A program made the position numbers and the translations under genes. From NCBI GenBank assembly GCA_025370845.1, contig JAMXFF010000030.1:33185-97184 (forward strand): DNA of 64,000 bases, given 5' to 3'. Below are positions 46,898 to 55,560 of this stretch, in pieces. Within the stretch, counting starts at the first letter, position 1. Each line of letters starts with the position of its first letter. Below the pieces are notes generated by a model. It saw only the letters and a program-made list of their open reading frames with translations, ran no database searches and was not told where the DNA came from. The DNA comes from Laspinema palackyanum D2a (lineage in GTDB: Bacteria; Cyanobacteriota; Cyanobacteriia; Cyanobacteriales; Laspinemataceae).

Positions 46898-49153
46898 CTA
46901 AGGAACGATTTGACGCATATAATCCCGCCAAAGCTGGGCCGCTTGAGCGCTACTTCCAGAAGTGGGAGTATTATCATCATTTCCCAACCAAACCCCGGTT
47001 ACTAATTCTTGAGAGGGGACATACCCGACGAACCACAGGTCTACATTATCATTAGTCGTCCCGGTTTTCCCCGCTTCATCCAAACCGAGGGAGGCACTGT
47101 TGCCGGTCCCGCCGCGAATCACTCCTTGCAATAAAACGGTGAGCGTATCGGAGACTTCTCCAGAGAGAACATCCTGATTAGCGCTGCGATCGCTTTGATA
47201 ATCGTAAATGACACGACAGGTACTCAAGTCATCGCGATCGCTGCAATCACTGGTATCAAAAATCCGCTGAATCGCATGAGGACGATTGCGAACTCCGCGA
47301 TTGGCGATCGCCCCAAAAGCGCCGGTCAACTCCAGGACCGTCACCTCACTCTGACCGAGTACCAACCCGGGAACCGCCTTAAGTTCGGACTGAATCCCCA
47401 GACGACGGGCCATTTGTACCACCTGATCTAACCCCGCATCTCGGGCAATTCGCAAAGCAACGGAATTTTCCGATTGCGCCATTCCTTGATACATATCAAT
47501 GGAACCGCTGCTGCGTTCACATCCGCTATAAGTTTGGCCGGACCAACTGAAAGGTTCACAGGAAAAAGTCTGACCCGGGGAGATGCCGCGATCGAGGGCC
47601 GCACCATAAGCAAACACTTTAAAGGTGGAACCCGGTTGACGTAACGCTTGAGTAGCGCGATTAAACTGACTTTGGCGATAATCGACCCCCCCAGTCAGGG
47701 CTAAAATTTCTCCAGTTCGGGAATCCAGGGTGACGACTGCGCCTTGGGAGAATCCAAATTGAGTACCGTTCGTCTGCACCATATTTTGTAACGCCTTTTC
47801 GGACTCGGTTTGAATCGCCGGGTCTAGGGAGGTTTCGACAATAAAATTCCCTTCTCGCGCCAGTTGTTCCCCTAATAATTCTTCGAGTTCGGCAAAAACA
47901 TGACTGTAGAAATAGGGGGCGATCGTACTGCCGAGAATTTCGACAGCGCGGGGGTTAACCTCAATGCGCGATCGCCTTGCGCGATCGGCCTCTTCCTGAG
48001 TCACCATCCCCAACCGCCGCATCCGATAGATTACCCCATCGCGGTATTTGACCGCGAGTTGATAATTTTGCACCGGATTAAAGGCATTGGGTGCAGGCAA
48101 AATCCCCACCAAAGTAGCCGCTTCCGATAACGTCAAATCCGCAGCCGACTTAGCAAAATAAAATCGGGCCGCATCTTCAAACCCATAGAGGTCAATGCCT
48201 AAATAGACCCGGTTTAAGTAAGTTAACAGCAGCTCATCTTTACTGTAAAACGTTTCTAATTTTAAAGAGACGATCGCCTCGCGAATCTTGCGACCCGCCG
48301 AGTCTTCCGTTCCCACATAATCCCGAAACAAACTGCGGGCGAGTTGTTGGGTGAGGGTGCTGCCCCCTTGGAGACTGCCTCCGCGTAAATTCACACTCAG
48401 AGCCCGCAGGGTCCCAATTGGATCAACCCCAAAATGCCAATAATAACGACTATCTTCTGAAGCAACGAGGGCATTAGACAAATAAGGGGAAAATTCTGAT
48501 AACTGATTCAGTTCCCGGTGAGCATTATTAAAGGGCGGACGTAGAGGGGTGGCCCCATCCCGGGCATAGACAACCACGGGACCCTGCATAGAAATGGGGA
48601 AGGGGCGCACTTGAAATTTCTGCCATTCCACCCCAAGAAAGACTGCAACTAACCCCGCCACTCCACTACTGGTATAAAAGCTCCATCTTGCAGCGCGGAC
48701 ATACCAGGGGGGCGGGTCAATGTACTGGACCTGAACGCAATCGGCGAGTTCCGGGGGTCCGAGGGTAAAGGTTTGACGGTGACGGATGGGGGTGGAGGTA
48801 ATGCGACGCTTGCCGCGAAAGATGCCGTTGGTGGAGTTTTCGTCTTTGAGATAGAAGGGAGTATTGGGACGATGGATATCCCGAGAGAGGGAGGCATGAG
48901 TCTGACTCACCACGGGATTGCGGACCACAATATCGCTAGTTTTGGACGATCGCCCAATGATATAGCGATCGCCCAACAGGGGATAAACCTCCGGTTTTGG
49001 GCTACCCGCATCTTGAACCCAAAGTTCTGGCACTCGGGCATTGGGTTTGAGGGCCAGTCGGGAAAAATGAACCTTTGCCAAAACCGTCTGGGTGACTTGG
49101 GTAATCGTACCCAGGAGAGTTTTAGGCTGTTGGGGGGGCTGCGGTGGACTCAT
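46898..49153 (-). CDS. FHA-domain class A penicillin-binding protein (glycosyltransferase/transpeptidase)
   Basis: 751 residues. An N-terminal FHA domain (about 60-145; DRYIIGRSSKTSDIVVRNPV, SQTHASLSR, LKDENSTNGIFRG) binds phosphothreonine, so Ser/Thr-kinase control is likely. A membrane helix (about 160-185) leads to the periplasmic GT51 glycosyltransferase (about 210-385; ASEDSRYYWHFGVD, GGSTLTQQLARSL, NRVYLG) and the transpeptidase (about 430-745) with SXXK in GSTFKVFAYG, SXN in SENSVALR and KTG in AGKTGTTNDN. It builds and cross-links peptidoglycan. FHA-PBP fusions are found in cyanobacteria. The start is the ATG at 49153. All catalytic motifs are present. Confidence 0.93.
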   Translation of the reverse strand: MSPPQPPQQPKTLLGTITQVTQTVLAKVHFSRLALKPNARVPELWVQDAGSPKPEVYPLLGDRYIIGRSSKTSDIVVRNPVVSQTHASLSRDIHRPNTPFYLKDENSTNGIFRGKRRITSTPIRHRQTFTLGPPELADCVQVQYIDPPPWYVRAARWSFYTSSGVAGLVAVFLGVEWQKFQVRPFPISMQGPVVVYARDGATPLRPPFNNAHRELNQLSEFSPYLSNALVASEDSRYYWHFGVDPIGTLRALSVNLRGGSLQGGSTLTQQLARSLFRDYVGTEDSAGRKIREAIVSLKLETFYSKDELLLTYLNRVYLGIDLYGFEDAARFYFAKSAADLTLSEAATLVGILPAPNAFNPVQNYQLAVKYRDGVIYRMRRLGMVTQEEADRARRSRIEVNPRAVEILGSTIAPYFYSHVFAELEELLGEQLAREGNFIVETSLDPAIQTESEKALQNMVQTNGTQFGFSQGAVVTLDSRTGEILALTGGVDYRQSQFNRATQALRQPGSTFKVFAYGAALDRGISPGQTFSCEPFSWSGQTYSGCERSSGSIDMYQGMAQSENSVALRIARDAGLDQVVQMARRLGIQSELKAVPGLVLGQSEVTVLELTGAFGAIANRGVRNRPHAIQRIFDTSDCSDRDDLSTCRVIYDYQSDRSANQDVLSGEVSDTLTVLLQGVIRGGTGNSASLGLDEAGKTGTTNDNVDLWFVGYVPSQELVTGVWLGNDDNTPTSGSSAQAAQLWRDYMRQIVP

Positions 49154-49486
49154 TATGCTATGCTGGCGAGCTTAATCGATAACCAAGGACAATATTGAAT
49201 AAAAAATAGAAGTATTCCCGGGTTTCTTGGGTTAATTTGTTGCAAAGCAAACAGAGATTGTGTAAAGACACCCGGTTTGTCTGACCATTACTGTACCCAC
49301 GGAGGAGGGAAGGTGAAGGCAACTACAACTCAGGGACTAGCTTTTCCCGAACCTTGGGGGCGATCGGTCCCCAGGGTCCGACTACCCTGTTAGACCCCTG
49401 CCTGGGAAAAATCATCTTCTTTCTATTCTAAGTTTTCTGTGCCCGATCGGAGGTCCATCAACCTCCCCTTCCCCCGAATCCCTCAC
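49154..49486. other. Intergenic region between PBP and lspA genes
   Basis: No conserved gene is seen. A 26-codon plus-strand frame (GTG 49313 to TAG 49393) has a good GGAGGAGG site in front but no recognisable product. Repeat-family pieces CCCGGGTTTCT and ACACCCGGTTTGT occur near 49217 and 49270. Confidence 0.4.
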
Positions 49487-49972
49487 TCAAGGGCTGGTAG
49501 GCCCCTCACTCCGAGGGGGAGAGGGTCGCACCATCACAATCAACAGACAAATAATCCCAATATTAATGGAGACATCCGCTATATTAAAAACGGGGAAATT
49601 AATTAAGCGAAAATCCAGAAAATCAGTCACTTCACCTAACAGAAATCGGTCAATCCCATTTCCGACGGCACCGCCTAAAATCAAGCCAAACCCAACCTCT
49701 TCCCATCGGTTCATCCTGGGGCCAAACCAAGCTAATGCCATTAAACCCAGACTGACGGCCAAGGACAGCCAGCGCAACCAAGCTCCATTATTGCTAAACA
49801 AGCTAAAAGCTGCTCCAGTATTCGTCACATAAGTAAAATGAAAGACTCCTTCCCATAAGGGCCAAGATTCTCTGAACTCAAAATTTTGGACGACCCAATA
49901 TTTAGTCAGTTGGTCGAAAATTACACTAATAGCACTAGCAATCCAGAATAGCGAGTTGTTTTTGAATTTCAT
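49487..49972 (-). CDS. lspA: Signal peptidase II (prolipoprotein peptidase)
   Basis: 161 residues from the ATG at 49972. It cleaves lipoprotein signal peptides after diacylglyceryl modification of Cys. Four membrane helices are visible. Catalytic aspartates D108 (GNGIDRF) and D133 (FNIADVSI) are present, along with the family blocks FDQLTKYWV, VTNTGAAFSLF and GGAVGNGIDR. The final helix ends with a short tail (MVRPSPPRSEGPTSP). bioY lies upstream on the same strand with a gap of 96 bp, and the two may be cotranscribed. A TTG three codons earlier is an alternative start. Confidence 0.95.
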   Translation of the reverse strand: MKFKNNSLFWIASAISVIFDQLTKYWVVQNFEFRESWPLWEGVFHFTYVTNTGAAFSLFSNNGAWLRWLSLAVSLGLMALAWFGPRMNRWEEVGFGLILGGAVGNGIDRFLLGEVTDFLDFRLINFPVFNIADVSINIGIICLLIVMVRPSPPRSEGPTSP

Positions 49973-50068
49973 TACCAACAATGGAGAGTCAAGAGGAGGT
50001 CGTTACACAAGCGTTATCCATCTTCTGTGCTTTCTGCTAAAAGTCAGGGACAGCTAACAACTGACCGT

Positions 50069-50647
50069 TCAATAAAACATGAGTCTTCGCAGGATGAAAC
50101 CCAAGACAGTGACGGCACAAACCACCGCTAATTGTCCAGGTAAGGGATAGACGGAATATTTGAACACTCCATCGATCAGGGTTTTAGCATCTGAGTGTAA
50201 GTTAATCGCCAGGTAAATCAGCCCGATCGCATGAACGCTGAGTAAACCACAGACACAGCTAAAAGCTAGACTTTCCAGCCGCAGGGCCATTTTAAAGGCC
50301 AGCCACCCACAAACCCAGGCCCCCGGAATGAACCCCAGTAAATAGCCAAAAGTCGGCTGCTTGATGTACTCCAGTCCACCCCCTTCGGTAAACACCGGCA
50401 GCCACATCAATCCCAGAACCACATAAGCAATTTGAGACAAAGCACCAGCATTTTTACCCCCCAGACATCCCACCAGGAGCACGGCTCCAATTTGATAGGT
50501 GACACCCAGGGAATGGATCGGAATACCCGCCTGGATTCCATTCCAAGAAGGACTAGCGATTGAGGCTTCTAAAAAAGTGCCACCAATGGTCAGCAATAGG
50601 CCAATCAAAGCCCATATCAGTTCAAGTGGAGCAGACACGGTGGTCAT
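50069..50647 (-). CDS. bioY: Biotin transporter substrate-binding membrane protein
   Basis: 192 residues, the S component of an ECF-type biotin uptake system, able in some bacteria to work without the energising module. Six hydrophobic segments are visible. BioY signature blocks include VTYQIGAVLLVGCLGGKNAG, LSQIAYVVLGL, LPVFTEGGG and KQPTFGYLLGFI. It lies next to bioB (biotin synthase), which supports uptake plus synthesis of biotin in one locus. The ATG at 50647 is the innermost of five start-like ATGs in a GGTCATT/AATGACC heptamer array, and the upstream ones are out of frame or stop soon. The ecf ATPase genes are not in the window. Confidence 0.9.
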   Translation of the reverse strand: MTTVSAPLELIWALIGLLLTIGGTFLEASIASPSWNGIQAGIPIHSLGVTYQIGAVLLVGCLGGKNAGALSQIAYVVLGLMWLPVFTEGGGLEYIKQPTFGYLLGFIPGAWVCGWLAFKMALRLESLAFSCVCGLLSVHAIGLIYLAINLHSDAKTLIDGVFKYSVYPLPGQLAVVCAVTVLGFILRRLMFY

Positions 50648-50723
50648 TGGTCATTGGTCATTGGTCATTGGTCATTGGATGGGGGAGATGGGGAGGATGG
50701 GGGAGATGGGGGAGATGGGGGCG
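50642..50723. repeat. Heptamer array and 9-bp minisatellite at the bioY start
   Basis: (GGTCATT)x5 at 50642-50676, overlapping the bioY start codon on the opposite strand, then an irregular GATGGGGGA-type 9-mer array up to about 50723. Confidence 0.85.
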
Positions 50724-50725
50724 AT

Positions 50726-50782
50726 GTTCGTAGTAACGACTTCAGTCGTTGCCAAGAGTGTCATGGCGTCCGCCATGACACT
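50726..50782. repeat. Two adjacent palindromes of the GTTCGTAGT family
   Basis: GTTCGTAGT followed by AACGACTTCAGTCGTT (50726-50750), then a 12-bp-arm palindrome AGTGTCATGGCG (50757-50768) with its complement (50771-50782). Another AACGACTGAAGTCGTT with ACTAC lies at 50872-50892. Confidence 0.8.
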
Positions 50783-50900
50783 TACGATGAGCGGATTAAG
50801 CGACGGTTTGGGAACTGGAGCATAAGCCTCCCAAGGGGCGAGAAGAAAGCGATCGCTTTCTTCTCCCGGAAACGACTGAAGTCGTTACTACAAACTTCTC

Positions 50901-50954
50901 CATCCTCCCCATCCTCCCCATCCTCCCCATCCTCCCTATCCTCCCTATCCGTCA
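50901..50954. repeat. 9-bp minisatellite spanning the bioB stop codon
   Basis: Six units of CATCCTCCC or TATCCTCCC. The stop codon of bioB (50945-50947, minus strand) lies inside it, so the end of the reading frame is encoded by repeat sequence. Confidence 0.8.
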
Positions 50955-52057
50955 GTCTTTCCTTTGGGGACAGGGGCTTCATTCCCTTCAAGTCCCAGTT
51001 GTTCGAGCATGGCACGGTCTTGGTCGGGGGGTTGACCCAGGGTGGTCAAATAGTGTCCGATTAACATGGCGTTGATGCCCGCTTTGAGTCCTAAATGTTG
51101 GAGTTCGCCCATGACCGATTCTCGTCCTCCAGCATAACGAATAATTTGCTCGGGGAGGATCAGCCGGAAGATGGCGATCGCTTTTAAGGCTTCGTATGGA
51201 TCAAGTTTGGGGAGAGTACCCAAAGGCGTATCGGACCGGGGATTGAGCAGGTTCAGGGGGACGGATTCCACTTCTAATTCCCGCGCCGCTAAGGCTAAAT
51301 CAATCCGGTCCTCCCAGCTTTCTCCCATGCCAATAATCCCTCCGCTACAGGCTTGGATGCCTGCGGCTTTGAGATTTTTGATGGTGGCAACGCGATCGCC
51401 CCAAGCATGAGTCGTGACAATGGATGGGTAAAAGTTTTCCGAGGATTCTAAGTTATGGTTATAGCGCGTCACACCGGCTTCCGCTAAGGCTTTAGCTTGT
51501 TCTGGAGTCACTTCTCCCAAGGCACAGCAGGGTTTGACGTTGGTTTCGTCAATAATCTGGCGCACAGTTGCCAGAATTTCTTCAAATTCTTTGGATTTGG
51601 GACTGCTGTATTTGGGTCCTCTGCCTTGGGACACGAGGCAAAACCGGCTGGCACCAGCGGATTCAGCAGCTTTGGCTTGGGCGAGAATTTCGTCCCGAGG
51701 TTTAAGTCCATAAACAGGCGAATCCGTGCCAGGATGATGCACGGATTGGGAGCAAAAGCCACAGTTTTCAGAGCAGTTGCCAGATTTGACGTTGATAATG
51801 CTACATAAATCAACGGTATTGCCGCAGCAGGCTTGACGGACGGCATCTGCGGCTTCGCACAGCAGCATGATGGCGTCTTGACCTTCAATTTGGGTCAGGG
51901 CGATCGCTTCTTCTCGGGTGAGGCGATGCCCAGCAATAATGCGATCGGCCAGTTGTTTGAGGGACTCGCCCAGGGTTTCGGTTGTCCCTCGGGCGGCGTC
52001 ATTCTCGGCCACTGCTGCGGATTGATGGGAAATTTTGGATACGGGTGCTTGAACCAC
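50945..52057 (-). CDS. bioB: Biotin synthase
   Basis: 370 residues, radical SAM enzyme that inserts sulfur into dethiobiotin. The 4Fe-4S Cys triad is C95, C99 and C102 in CSENCGFCSQS. Further family blocks are FCLVSQGRGP, CCALGEVTPEQAKALAEAGV, YNHNLESSENFYPSIVTTH, GIIGMGESWEDR, VPLNLLNPRSDTPLG and IIRYAGGRE, with INAMLIGHYLTTLG. The N-terminus carries about 40 residues more than E. coli BioB, and the start is a GTG at 52057. The C-terminal stop lies in a 9-bp minisatellite. It follows bioY on the same strand with a gap of about 300 bp of repeats. Confidence 0.96.
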   Translation of the reverse strand: MVQAPVSKISHQSAAVAENDAARGTTETLGESLKQLADRIIAGHRLTREEAIALTQIEGQDAIMLLCEAADAVRQACCGNTVDLCSIINVKSGNCSENCGFCSQSVHHPGTDSPVYGLKPRDEILAQAKAAESAGASRFCLVSQGRGPKYSSPKSKEFEEILATVRQIIDETNVKPCCALGEVTPEQAKALAEAGVTRYNHNLESSENFYPSIVTTHAWGDRVATIKNLKAAGIQACSGGIIGMGESWEDRIDLALAARELEVESVPLNLLNPRSDTPLGTLPKLDPYEALKAIAIFRLILPEQIIRYAGGRESVMGELQHLGLKAGINAMLIGHYLTTLGQPPDQDRAMLEQLGLEGNEAPVPKGKTDG

Positions 52058-52419
52058 TTTCAGCCCTTCTATGACAGTTCCTGAAGTTCTGGCATTTTAC
52101 CATCGGGGCTTTACCGTTTTCGAGTGGATTTTGGCAATGATGGGTTAAGGCACTATTTTTAGGCATGAGTAATTAACGATTTGGGTTGTCACCCTAACCC
52201 ATGACAAATCAAGATAAATTACGGCCTTGGGACAAGTGGTGTGGAAGAAAAAATCATGAAGAGCAACCTCACCTCCCTAGGAGAATTCTCAAGGTTTAAT
52301 CATTAATAATGTTGAAATTGGCGCTCACCCGGGTGTTGCCTGCAAAATGACAGGTGAATTAGGCCCTAAAAGAGTTAGAACATCGGTGAACAGGGGAGTT
52401 TCCCTGGTGATGCTCTGCA
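52058..52419. other. Intergenic region between bioB and nblA
   Basis: No gene seen. A possible terminator hairpin for nblA (minus strand) lies at about 52391-52409, where CAGGG and CCCTG close a small loop. Confidence 0.4.
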
Positions 52420-52590
52420 CTACGCTGACTTTTTGAGCAGGTATTTGAACATATTGTCCTTGACCATATTTTGCCGCAGGACTTCGAGTAAATATTCCTG
52501 GGCTTGCTCTTGAGTTAGGCCCCTGACTTGTTCTTTTAGGAGTTGGAGTTTAAATTCTTGTTCCAAGCTCAAATTTGTTGGCATATCCAT
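52420..52590 (-). CDS. nblA: Phycobilisome degradation protein NblA
   Basis: 56 residues, below usual gene-finding length limits. MDMPTNLSLEQEFKLQLLKE, QVRGLTQEQAQEYLLEVLRQ and NMVKDNMFKYLLKK match the NblA family block for block (LSLEQEF, QAQE, VREN-type M-K-N-M, LLK). NblA is the adaptor that marks phycobilisomes for Clp degradation, mainly under nitrogen or sulfur starvation. AGGAG lies 8 bp before the ATG at 52590. Context supports the call: a bilin lyase of the CpcS type and cpcG follow within 2 kb. Starvation-induced expression is expected for the family; I see no certain NtcA box. Confidence 0.9.
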   Translation of the reverse strand: MDMPTNLSLEQEFKLQLLKEQVRGLTQEQAQEYLLEVLRQNMVKDNMFKYLLKKSA

Positions 52591-52819
52591 TGGTTTGCTC
52601 CTGGTTGTTTCGTTGGTTATTTTTATTTACAACAGGAATAGACGGGTGATCCGTTTGGTTTGCTCCTGGTAATTGTAAAGTATCATTAAGTTTGCTTGAC
52701 AAAATGTCCAAACCGTACATTTTCAGATTTATTTTTGCTACAAAAGTTTATCAAAGCCCTGTAAGCCTTATTATAAAAGGGAAAAAGCGCCGAAACATCA
52801 GCCAACGGAGATAAGCCTA

Positions 52820-53431
52820 ATGGACGCAATGGAGTTTTTTCGCCGGAGTGCAGGGAAGTGGCGATCGCAGCGCACGACCCATCACCTTGCTTTCCGACGA
52901 GCCGAACTAGGAGATTCAGAAATCCGGGTGGAAACCTTAGACAAGGATGATCCCCAAGTTGTCGGAATCTGCGAGTTACATCAAATCGATCCGCAACGGG
53001 CGATCGGTGGAGCCTTTGTCTCCTGGGCGGGTTCAATGGAATGGGACCAAAATGATGAAAATCACGCGGGTTCCACTGTCTTTGCCTTAGTCCCAGAAGA
53101 GGATAACCCCAAAGCCGGAAAACTCCTCAGAGAGCGGGGTTATGCCGAGATAGTACCCGTGGCGGGTTTATATGAAATGGATGAGGAAGAGGGTCTGATT
53201 CTAGTGACGGAATATGAAACGATGAGTGTAGTAGAACGGTTCTGGTTTGCCAGCCCGGATCTGCGCCTGCGAACCAGTACCGTCACCCGGTTTGGGGGGT
53301 TCAGTACGGCTTCATTCTGTAGCGAAAGCCGGATCCAGGTCGAATCCAACTCAGGTAGCAGTGATTCCCCCTCTGACTCTGACAAGAATGCCCGAACCAC
53401 CCCCCAATTCCAATCCGCCTTCGGCTGGTAA
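52820..53431 (+). CDS. cpcS: CpcS/CpeS-type phycobiliprotein chromophore lyase
   Basis: 203 residues with a lipocalin-like beta-barrel fold. It attaches phycocyanobilin to Cys84 of phycobiliprotein subunits. The family start MEFFRRSAGKWRSQRTTHHL is clear, followed by GGAFVSWAGSMEWDQ, GSTVFALVPEEDNP, GLYEMDEEEGLILVTEYETM, EERFWF-like VERFWFASPDLRLRTSTV and FGGFSTASFCSE. A GGAG precedes the ATG at 52820. It lies between nblA (divergent) and an HEXXH gene, 0.9 kb from cpcG, so it is part of a light-harvesting cluster. The C-terminal 30 residues are low complexity (Ser/Pro) and may be an add-on. CpcS or CpcU cannot be told apart by eye. Confidence 0.88.
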   Translation: MDAMEFFRRSAGKWRSQRTTHHLAFRRAELGDSEIRVETLDKDDPQVVGICELHQIDPQRAIGGAFVSWAGSMEWDQNDENHAGSTVFALVPEEDNPKAGKLLRERGYAEIVPVAGLYEMDEEEGLILVTEYETMSVVERFWFASPDLRLRTSTVTRFGGFSTASFCSESRIQVESNSGSSDSPSDSDKNARTTPQFQSAFGW

Positions 53432-53468
53432 TCAAAAGGAAGACCCAGGGAGTCCCAAAGGCTCCCCC

Positions 53469-53516
53469 ATCCCCCCTATCCCCCCTATCTCCCCCATCCC
53501 CCCCATCCCCCCCATC
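53469..53516. repeat. 9-bp CCCCCCATC-type minisatellite upstream of the HEXXH gene
   Basis: Five to six CCCCCATC/CCCCCTATC units end directly at the ATG of the next gene. Same kind of array as at 50679-50723 and 50901-50954. Confidence 0.8.
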
Positions 53517-54062
53517 ATGTCAGACCCCCTAATCCGAGGGTCTGATTATCTAAATGCGGTGCGTCAGATTGCGATCGACCCGAGTACCATTTGGTCCGGT
53601 GAGGATATTATCGAGCGGATCCAAGTCTGTACCTGGATTGGAGAGCATATCGACACGATTAACCAACAACTGCGGGAGTATCTGGAAGCTTGCCATCAAT
53701 GTTTTCCAGAATCTGAACGGCGAGAGGTGGTGATTTTTGCCGCGCCGATCGCCCCGGACTATGGGATTGATGCCCTCTGCAATATCCTGGTGGATCCGGT
53801 GGCGATCGTCATTGATGTGGGGCGGACTGCACCCCAAGACTGGTTAAGCATTGTCGTCCATGAATATGCTCATGCCTATTTGAGCTCCCCCGGACATGAT
53901 GCCCGACTCCTGGATGTCCTCACTCATCTGTGTCTGGGACTGGGACTCGAACCCCCCAATGCTAGGGGAATGGATGAGAGGGCAATGGATCAGATGTTAA
54001 GAAATTGGCCGCACTGTGACGCAACGCCTGAACCTTTGGCCTTCTGGCGAGGTAACGGATAA
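53517..54062 (+). CDS. HEXXH-motif protein, probable zinc peptidase-like, unknown function
   Basis: 181 residues from the ATG at 53517. The motif VVHEYAHAYLSSPGHDARL gives HEXXH (H-E-Y-A-H) with a downstream acidic region, the mark of a zinc metallopeptidase fold, although the third ligand is not assigned. The N-terminal half (YLNAVRQIAIDPSTIWSGED) is helical. A longer frame from 53247 reads through repeat DNA into PIPPIPPISPIPPI and overlaps cpcS in another frame, so the shorter start is preferred. The gene follows cpcS by 85 bp; a link to phycobilisomes is only positional. Family not recognised by name. Confidence 0.7.
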   Translation: MSDPLIRGSDYLNAVRQIAIDPSTIWSGEDIIERIQVCTWIGEHIDTINQQLREYLEACHQCFPESERREVVIFAAPIAPDYGIDALCNILVDPVAIVIDVGRTAPQDWLSIVVHEYAHAYLSSPGHDARLLDVLTHLCLGLGLEPPNARGMDERAMDQMLRNWPHCDATPEPLAFWRGNG

Positions 54063-54327
54063 TACTTTTTGTGGCGAAATATTACAGATTGTTGCGTTCG
54101 GTGAGAAAAATGAACCTGATCTTACCGTCATCCCGTAATCTGAAGGATGTCTATTTATTGAAATCGGCAGTCAGTCGGTAGCAGTGACCGTTGAGCGCTA
54201 CGGGTTCAAGCCATCCCTAGAACAGACCAAATTTGTCTTTCTAGGGGGTTCCCATACCTTAAGGGCCAATTCGCTGCATCTGCCACTGAAAGCAGAAGTT
54301 AAAATTTGAACTTACGGAGATTCTGAC

Positions 54328-55089
54328 GTGGCATTACCTTTGTTACAGTACGCTCCTAAGAGCCAAAACCAGCGGGTTGCTGGATATGAAGTGGGAAGCG
54401 ATGAGCAACCCAAAATCTATACCACCGAAAACCTTCCTTCTCCCTCGGAGATGGATGAGGTGATTTGGGCCAGCTACCGCCAAGTGTTCAGCGAACACCA
54501 AATCCTCAAGAGCAACCGCCAAACCTTTGCGGAATCTCAACTGAGATATGGTCAAATCACCGTTCGTGATTTCATTCGCGCTTTGGCCACTTCGGATGCC
54601 TTCATTCGGCTCAACTACGAGACCAACAGCAACTACCGTTTCGCCGAAATTTGCGTCCAGCGCATTTTAGGCCGCGACGTTTACAACGAACGCGAAAAAA
54701 TTGCATGGTCTATCGTGATCGCCACTAAGGGTGTCCAAGGCTTTATCGATGCCGTACTCGATAGCGAAGAGTACCTGAACAGCTTTGGTTACAACACGGT
54801 TCCTTATCAGCGTCGCCGGATTCTACCCCAACAGGCTAAAGGCGAAACTCCCTTTAACCTGAAGACCCCCCGTTATGGCGAATACCATCGCGCTCAGTTG
54901 GGCTTCCCACAAATCATCTGGCAAAGCCAAGTGCGCCGCTACGTTCCCCAAGACAAGGTGGCTCGCGCAGGGGATCCGTCCCTCTATATGGATATGGCTC
55001 GTAACCTGAACAACGGGAAAGGTAACCCCCCCACCCGCGTTTCTACGTTCAATATGAATTACGAAGCGTTGGTTCCCCGTAAGAAGTAA
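54328..55089 (+). CDS. cpcG: Phycobilisome rod-core linker CpcG
   Basis: 253 residues. It links phycocyanin rods to the allophycocyanin core of phycobilisomes. [20 protein letters not shown] is the standard CpcG start; the PBS linker domain (about 30-190) has [56 protein letters not shown] and [12 protein letters not shown], then NTVPYQRRR and a C-terminal basic extension ending ALVPRKK. The start is a GTG at 54328 with GGAG 9-12 bp upstream. The hydrophobic tail of the CpcG2 (photosystem-I) type is absent, so this is the core-binding CpcG1 type. Confidence 0.95.
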   Translation: MALPLLQYAPKSQNQRVAGYEVGSDEQPKIYTTENLPSPSEMDEVIWASYRQVFSEHQILKSNRQTFAESQLRYGQITVRDFIRALATSDAFIRLNYETNSNYRFAEICVQRILGRDVYNEREKIAWSIVIATKGVQGFIDAVLDSEEYLNSFGYNTVPYQRRRILPQQAKGETPFNLKTPRYGEYHRAQLGFPQIIWQSQVRRYVPQDKVARAGDPSLYMDMARNLNNGKGNPPTRVSTFNMNYEALVPRKK

Positions 55090-55560
55090 TTGCATTTTGC
55101 TCTGTTGAGCAATGTAATTCCCTCATCCCTGAAGTTAGGGGCTAGAGTCTGGGAAATTGTGGCAAGCTAAACCATAATTCTTAGTCTTTGGCCCCTAACT
55201 GTTTTAGGGCTGAGGAAACCCTTTGGAGGACTTTACCCATTCTTCACATTTCAATTCAGGCAGTTGTTCGGGTAACTCGTCTGGAGATTCTTTACCCAGT
55301 CTGGATTTTCTACCCTCTCTCATCTAAAAAATGCTTTCTATAAAAGCATTTACCCCGGTTATCTTTATTAAAACTTATTAATTTATCTCTTGACAATTTA
55401 AGTTTAAATGAAGTAAGACTGAACCATAAAACGGTTTAAATTAATCTCATTTAAACTGTCCCGAAGACTCAGATATCAGGCTGAAAATAACCATCAGGTC
55501 GGCATCTCGCCCCTAACCCCCATCCGGCGGGTTTTATCCCTCATTAACAGGGCCAGTATT
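55090..55560. other. Intergenic region after cpcG with a long-range inverted repeat
   Basis: No gene. AGTTAGGGGC (55133-55142) and GCCCCTAACT (55191-55200) form a 10-bp perfect pairing over 48 nt, a likely 3' structure of the cpcG transcript. The rest is AT-rich and probably contains the promoter of the ATPase/nSTAND operon. Confidence 0.5.

Noticed and set aside
49313..49393. 26-codon frame with a strong Shine-Dalgarno-like site
   Set aside because: Too short and without a recognisable product. The GGAGGAGG may be chance in a purine-rich stretch.
50499..51064. Plus-strand frames rich in Gly-Asp-Met or Ser-Pro repeats
   Set aside because: They are translations of the 9-bp minisatellites and of the complement of bioB and bioY.
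53247..53516. Longer start for the HEXXH gene
   Set aside because: The extension overlaps the cpcS gene in another frame and encodes Pro-Ile repeats from minisatellite DNA.
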